A stretch of 34,428 nucleotides of DNA from Anaerolineales bacterium (lineage in GTDB: Bacteria > Chloroflexota > Anaerolineae > Anaerolineales > Villigracilaceae), in NCBI GenBank assembly GCA_025938055.1, contig JAICQC010000006.1, positions 1 through 34,428 of the forward strand, given 5' to 3'. Numbering within the stretch: position 1 is the first letter of the stretch; each line of letters starts with the position of its first letter. Of the stretch, positions 32,675-34,428 are shown piece by piece. A model generated the notes under the pieces. It did no database searches. It was not told the DNA's origin and saw only the letters and a list, made by a program, of their open reading frames with translations. A program made the position numbers and the translations under genes.

Positions 32675-32700
32675 AAAAGCCCAGCCTTTATGGCTGGGCT
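32671..32700 (-). terminator. Intrinsic terminator for the small minus-strand gene
   Basis: Perfect 9-bp stem AGCCCAGCC / GGCTGGGCT with a 5-nt loop. On the minus strand it is followed by TTTGTTTG (plus-strand 32671-32677), matching termination of the gene at 32794-32916. On the plus strand only CTATT follows. Confidence 0.7.
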
Positions 32701-32793
32701 CTATTCTCATCTCGCACTTACCAATAACTCGATAGCGAACGGAATGCCATGCATTGCTTCCTGCCCCCTGCGCATGTCCTTTTATCTATTCCA

Positions 32794-32916
32794 CTACTGC
32801 AGAAACATCAACCCTAGTCCCAATAAAAGCAAACTAATAGACAGAGCTAGCAATACAGCAGTAATGCTCCCTTTGTGTTTTGGAAAACGCCGTTCGAGCA
32901 GTTTTACGATATGCAT
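32794..32916 (-). CDS. Small single-pass membrane protein, 40 residues
   Basis: An ORF of 40 codons from ATG 32916 to TAG 32794. The first ~17 residues are basic (MHIVKLLERRFPKHKG). The rest is one continuous hydrophobic helix (ITAVLLALSISLLLLGLG, then LMFLQ). A strong Shine-Dalgarno AAGGAGG lies 7 nt before the ATG, an extended -10 (TGGTATACT) lies just upstream, and an intrinsic terminator lies ~95 nt downstream. These signals make it a likely real gene despite its size. Function unknown; positive-inside topology places the N-terminus in the cytoplasm. Confidence 0.7.
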   Translation of the reverse strand: MHIVKLLERRFPKHKGSITAVLLALSISLLLLGLGLMFLQ

Positions 32917-32940
32917 GGTGGACCTCCTTTGGTTTAGACA

Positions 32941-32949
32941 AGTATACCA
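32941..32949 (-). promoter_or_regulatory. Extended -10 promoter of the small membrane protein
   Basis: TGG followed by TATACT (32946-32941) on the minus strand, 25 nt before the ATG. No clear -35. Confidence 0.45.
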
Positions 32950-33072
32950 GCCCGCAGGAGAATTATGAGTAAATGATGAGAATGCTCTCTCCCTGTCATT
33001 TTAGCACTTTCCTGTGCGACGTATTTATAGAACGGCAAAACTAACCGAAAATCTATACAATAGGAGCACAAA

Positions 33073-33627
33073 ATGAGAAGAATAATTGTTTCAGAATCGG
33101 TCGCAGTTGATGGCGTCTTTGACGCGGAAACGATGGGACAGTGGGCAACCCCCTACTACAGTGAGGAGCGCGACGATATTGTTCGAGAGCTTGTCCTGGG
33201 GTCAGATGCCCTCCTTCTTGGACGGACGACCTACGATATACAGGCATGGTACTGGCCGAATCAGAAGGGGGATAAATACGGAATCGCGAATCACAAGAAC
33301 AGTATGCCCAAGTACGTCGTCACGTCCAGGCCGCTCCAAGCGCAGTGGAATAACTCGACGGTCATTCAGAAGGATGTCGTGGAAGAGATTTCCAGGCTGA
33401 AACAACATCCCGGCAAGGACATTCTGATCGAGGGGAGCGCGACTCTCGTCAAGTCACTGGCGCAAGCTGGTTTGATCGACGAGTATCAATTCCTTGTTCA
33501 TCCCGCTTTCGCGGGGAGTGGAAAGCGCTTTTTCAAAGAAGGAGAGGACCTCACCAGGTTGAATCTCCTCGAGAGCAAGCCCATCAGTTCAGGAGTTGTA
33601 CTGCTCAGGTACGAGCTGGTAAAGTGA
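33073..33627 (+). CDS. Dihydrofolate reductase-fold protein (RibD C-terminal family)
   Basis: 184 residues. N-terminal RRIIVSESVAVDGVF corresponds to the start of the family. LLLGRTTYDIQAWYWP is the central helix signature. KYVVTSRPL precedes the NADPH-site strand-helix GKDILIEGSATLVKSLAQAGLIDEYQFLVHPAFAGSGKRFF. These proteins resemble DHFR and the RibD reductase domain and are common as single genes. Their substrates are mostly unknown. AGGAG precedes the ATG by 7 nt. Not part of a riboflavin cluster here. Confidence 0.9.
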   Translation: MRRIIVSESVAVDGVFDAETMGQWATPYYSEERDDIVRELVLGSDALLLGRTTYDIQAWYWPNQKGDKYGIANHKNSMPKYVVTSRPLQAQWNNSTVIQKDVVEEISRLKQHPGKDILIEGSATLVKSLAQAGLIDEYQFLVHPAFAGSGKRFFKEGEDLTRLNLLESKPISSGVVLLRYELVK

Positions 33628-33646
33628 TTCTCGAGTGCCACGAACT

Positions 33647-33675
33647 TTGAAAAGGGCATGATCGGTTTGTATACT
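33647..33675 (+). promoter_or_regulatory. Promoter of the GNAT gene
   Basis: TTGAAA (33647-33652), a 17-bp spacer, and TATACT (33670-33675). It starts 20 nt after the preceding gene and ~33 nt before the GNAT start. Confidence 0.65.
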
Positions 33676-33707
33676 AAACTTCTTTATGCTGATATGAGAA
33701 ACTTACC

Positions 33708-34169
33708 ATGACAGACATTGAATATTTACTTCGTTCTGCAACAGCCGCGGATGCTGCGAACGTGACTGCACTCGTCAACGCCGCGTATGGGCACTATGAA
33801 CAGCGAATTGGGATGGTTCCTCGCCCGATGACCGAAGATTACGCAGAAGTCATTAAGAACTATCGAGTTACTATTGCTGAGAGCAACCAAACTATTGTGG
33901 GAGTCATAGTCCTGACCGTGACCGACGAAGGATTCCTGATTGACAATGTCGCTGTCGATCCTTCCTATCGCGGGAAGGGGATTGGCAAGGCGCTCCTGGC
34001 GTTTGCGGAAGCCGAAGCCCGGCGTGCAGGCTTCGATTCCATTTATCTATACACGCACGAGAAGATGACAGAAAACCTTGCACTGTATGCAAAGATTGGA
34101 TATGCCGAGTACGATCGTCGCTCCCAAGGTGACTTTTCTCTCGTCTATATGAAGAAACCGCTTCTGTGA
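33708..34169 (+). CDS. GNAT family N-acetyltransferase
   Basis: 153 residues, full length. Acetyl-CoA-binding motif A is VDPSYRGKGIGKALLAFAEAEA, with the preceding strand FLIDNVAV. The C-terminal strand-helix has the common NLALYAKIGYAEYDR pattern. It transfers acetyl from acetyl-CoA to an amine on an unknown small molecule or protein. It lies between a DHFR-like gene and an MFS transporter, but has its own promoter, so no shared pathway is implied. Confidence 0.9.
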   Translation: MTDIEYLLRSATAADAANVTALVNAAYGHYEQRIGMVPRPMTEDYAEVIKNYRVTIAESNQTIVGVIVLTVTDEGFLIDNVAVDPSYRGKGIGKALLAFAEAEARRAGFDSIYLYTHEKMTENLALYAKIGYAEYDRRSQGDFSLVYMKKPLL

Positions 34170-34229
34170 GCGCGTTGTTTATCCCGGTTCAAATAGAGCT
34201 GCGCACATTCTTATTGCTGGAGTAAGAAT

Positions 34230-34428
34230 ATGAAGAATCAACTTTGGCAAGTCTTTAACCTGCTTTCTCGCTACCCATCATTTGGTCGACTTTGGATTGG
34301 CAGATTGATATCGCTGTTTGGTGACGCCTTCACTCTGATCGCGCTGCCCTGGTTTGTGTTACAGGTCACGGGGTCAGGGACGGCAACAGCCGGCATTCTC
34401 CTTACCCTGCAGCTCCCTGCTATTCTCA
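34230..34428 (+). CDS. MFS transporter, N-terminal fragment (3' end outside window)
   Basis: From ATG 34230 (GGAG 8 nt upstream) 66 codons are visible before the window ends. The sequence (FGRLWIGRLISLFGDAFTLIALPWFVLQVTGSGTATAGILL) matches the first membrane helix and following loop of MFS drug-efflux-type permeases such as the MFS_3/MefA-like group. Substrate unknown. Edge truncation, not a pseudogene. Confidence 0.8.
   Translation, partial: MKNQLWQVFNLLSRYPSFGRLWIGRLISLFGDAFTLIALPWFVLQVTGSGTATAGILLTLQLPAIL

Noticed and set aside
32707..32775. 22-codon minus-strand ORF after the 40-residue membrane protein
   Set aside because: The purine-rich AAAGGA abuts the ATG too closely for normal initiation. 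It is kept only as a possibility in the related finding.

Overview
The window looks like a chromosomal segment of a Chloroflexota bacterium, most likely from class Anaerolineae. This is an inference from gene content and style (MoxR/DUF58/VWA cluster, AroK-AroB fusion, Grx-TrxR fusion, a GT4 enzyme with an N-terminal CxxC, many short palindromic repeats). I could not run a database search. Coding density is high. The last ~2.7 kb is more AT-rich and looks accessory.

Layout. 1-1576 (+): the end of a ROK-family sugar kinase/regulator, then nagA. 1642-4445: an unknown protein (-), an ECF-type sigma factor (+), a tRNA-Met (-) with its terminator, and a receiver-GGDEF protein (+) whose GGDEF site is degenerate. 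4563-5575 (-): azlC-azlD, branched-chain amino acid export. 5708-8396 (-): a glutaredoxin-thioredoxin reductase fusion and a flavin amine oxidase. 8528-15803 (-): a run of seven genes, namely an HtrA-like protease without PDZ, a MoxR AAA ATPase, a DUF58 protein and four tandem VWA membrane proteins.

16148-24131 (-) is the centrepiece, an eight-gene aromatic amino acid operon: aroH-aroF-tyrA-aroA-aroE-aroC-aroK/B fusion-aroQ. It encodes every step from DAHP to chorismate, plus chorismate mutase and prephenate dehydrogenase. Upstream, and absent from any long-ORF view, is a 25-codon leader peptide with the run W-F-A-F-Y-F-Y-Y. A perfect 13-bp intrinsic terminator follows it. A strong promoter sits so close that the leader mRNA should be essentially leaderless. 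I read this as a ribosome-mediated attenuator sensing aromatic amino acids. Several genes of the operon also carry in-frame insertions of simple dispersed repeats.

24106-27078 (-): a GT4 glycosyltransferase and a methyltransferase overlapping by 4 bp, then a membrane protein with MscS-type TM helices. 27365-29871 (+): a stand-alone GyrA C-terminal-like beta-pinwheel protein overlapping by 4 bp with an Hsp70-type ATPase that lacks a substrate-binding domain. 30037-34428 is an accessory tail: two small overlapping unknown genes, an aminoglycoside-phosphotransferase-like kinase, a frameshifted unknown gene, a 40-residue membrane protein (-), a DHFR-like reductase, a GNAT acetyltransferase and the start of an MFS transporter.
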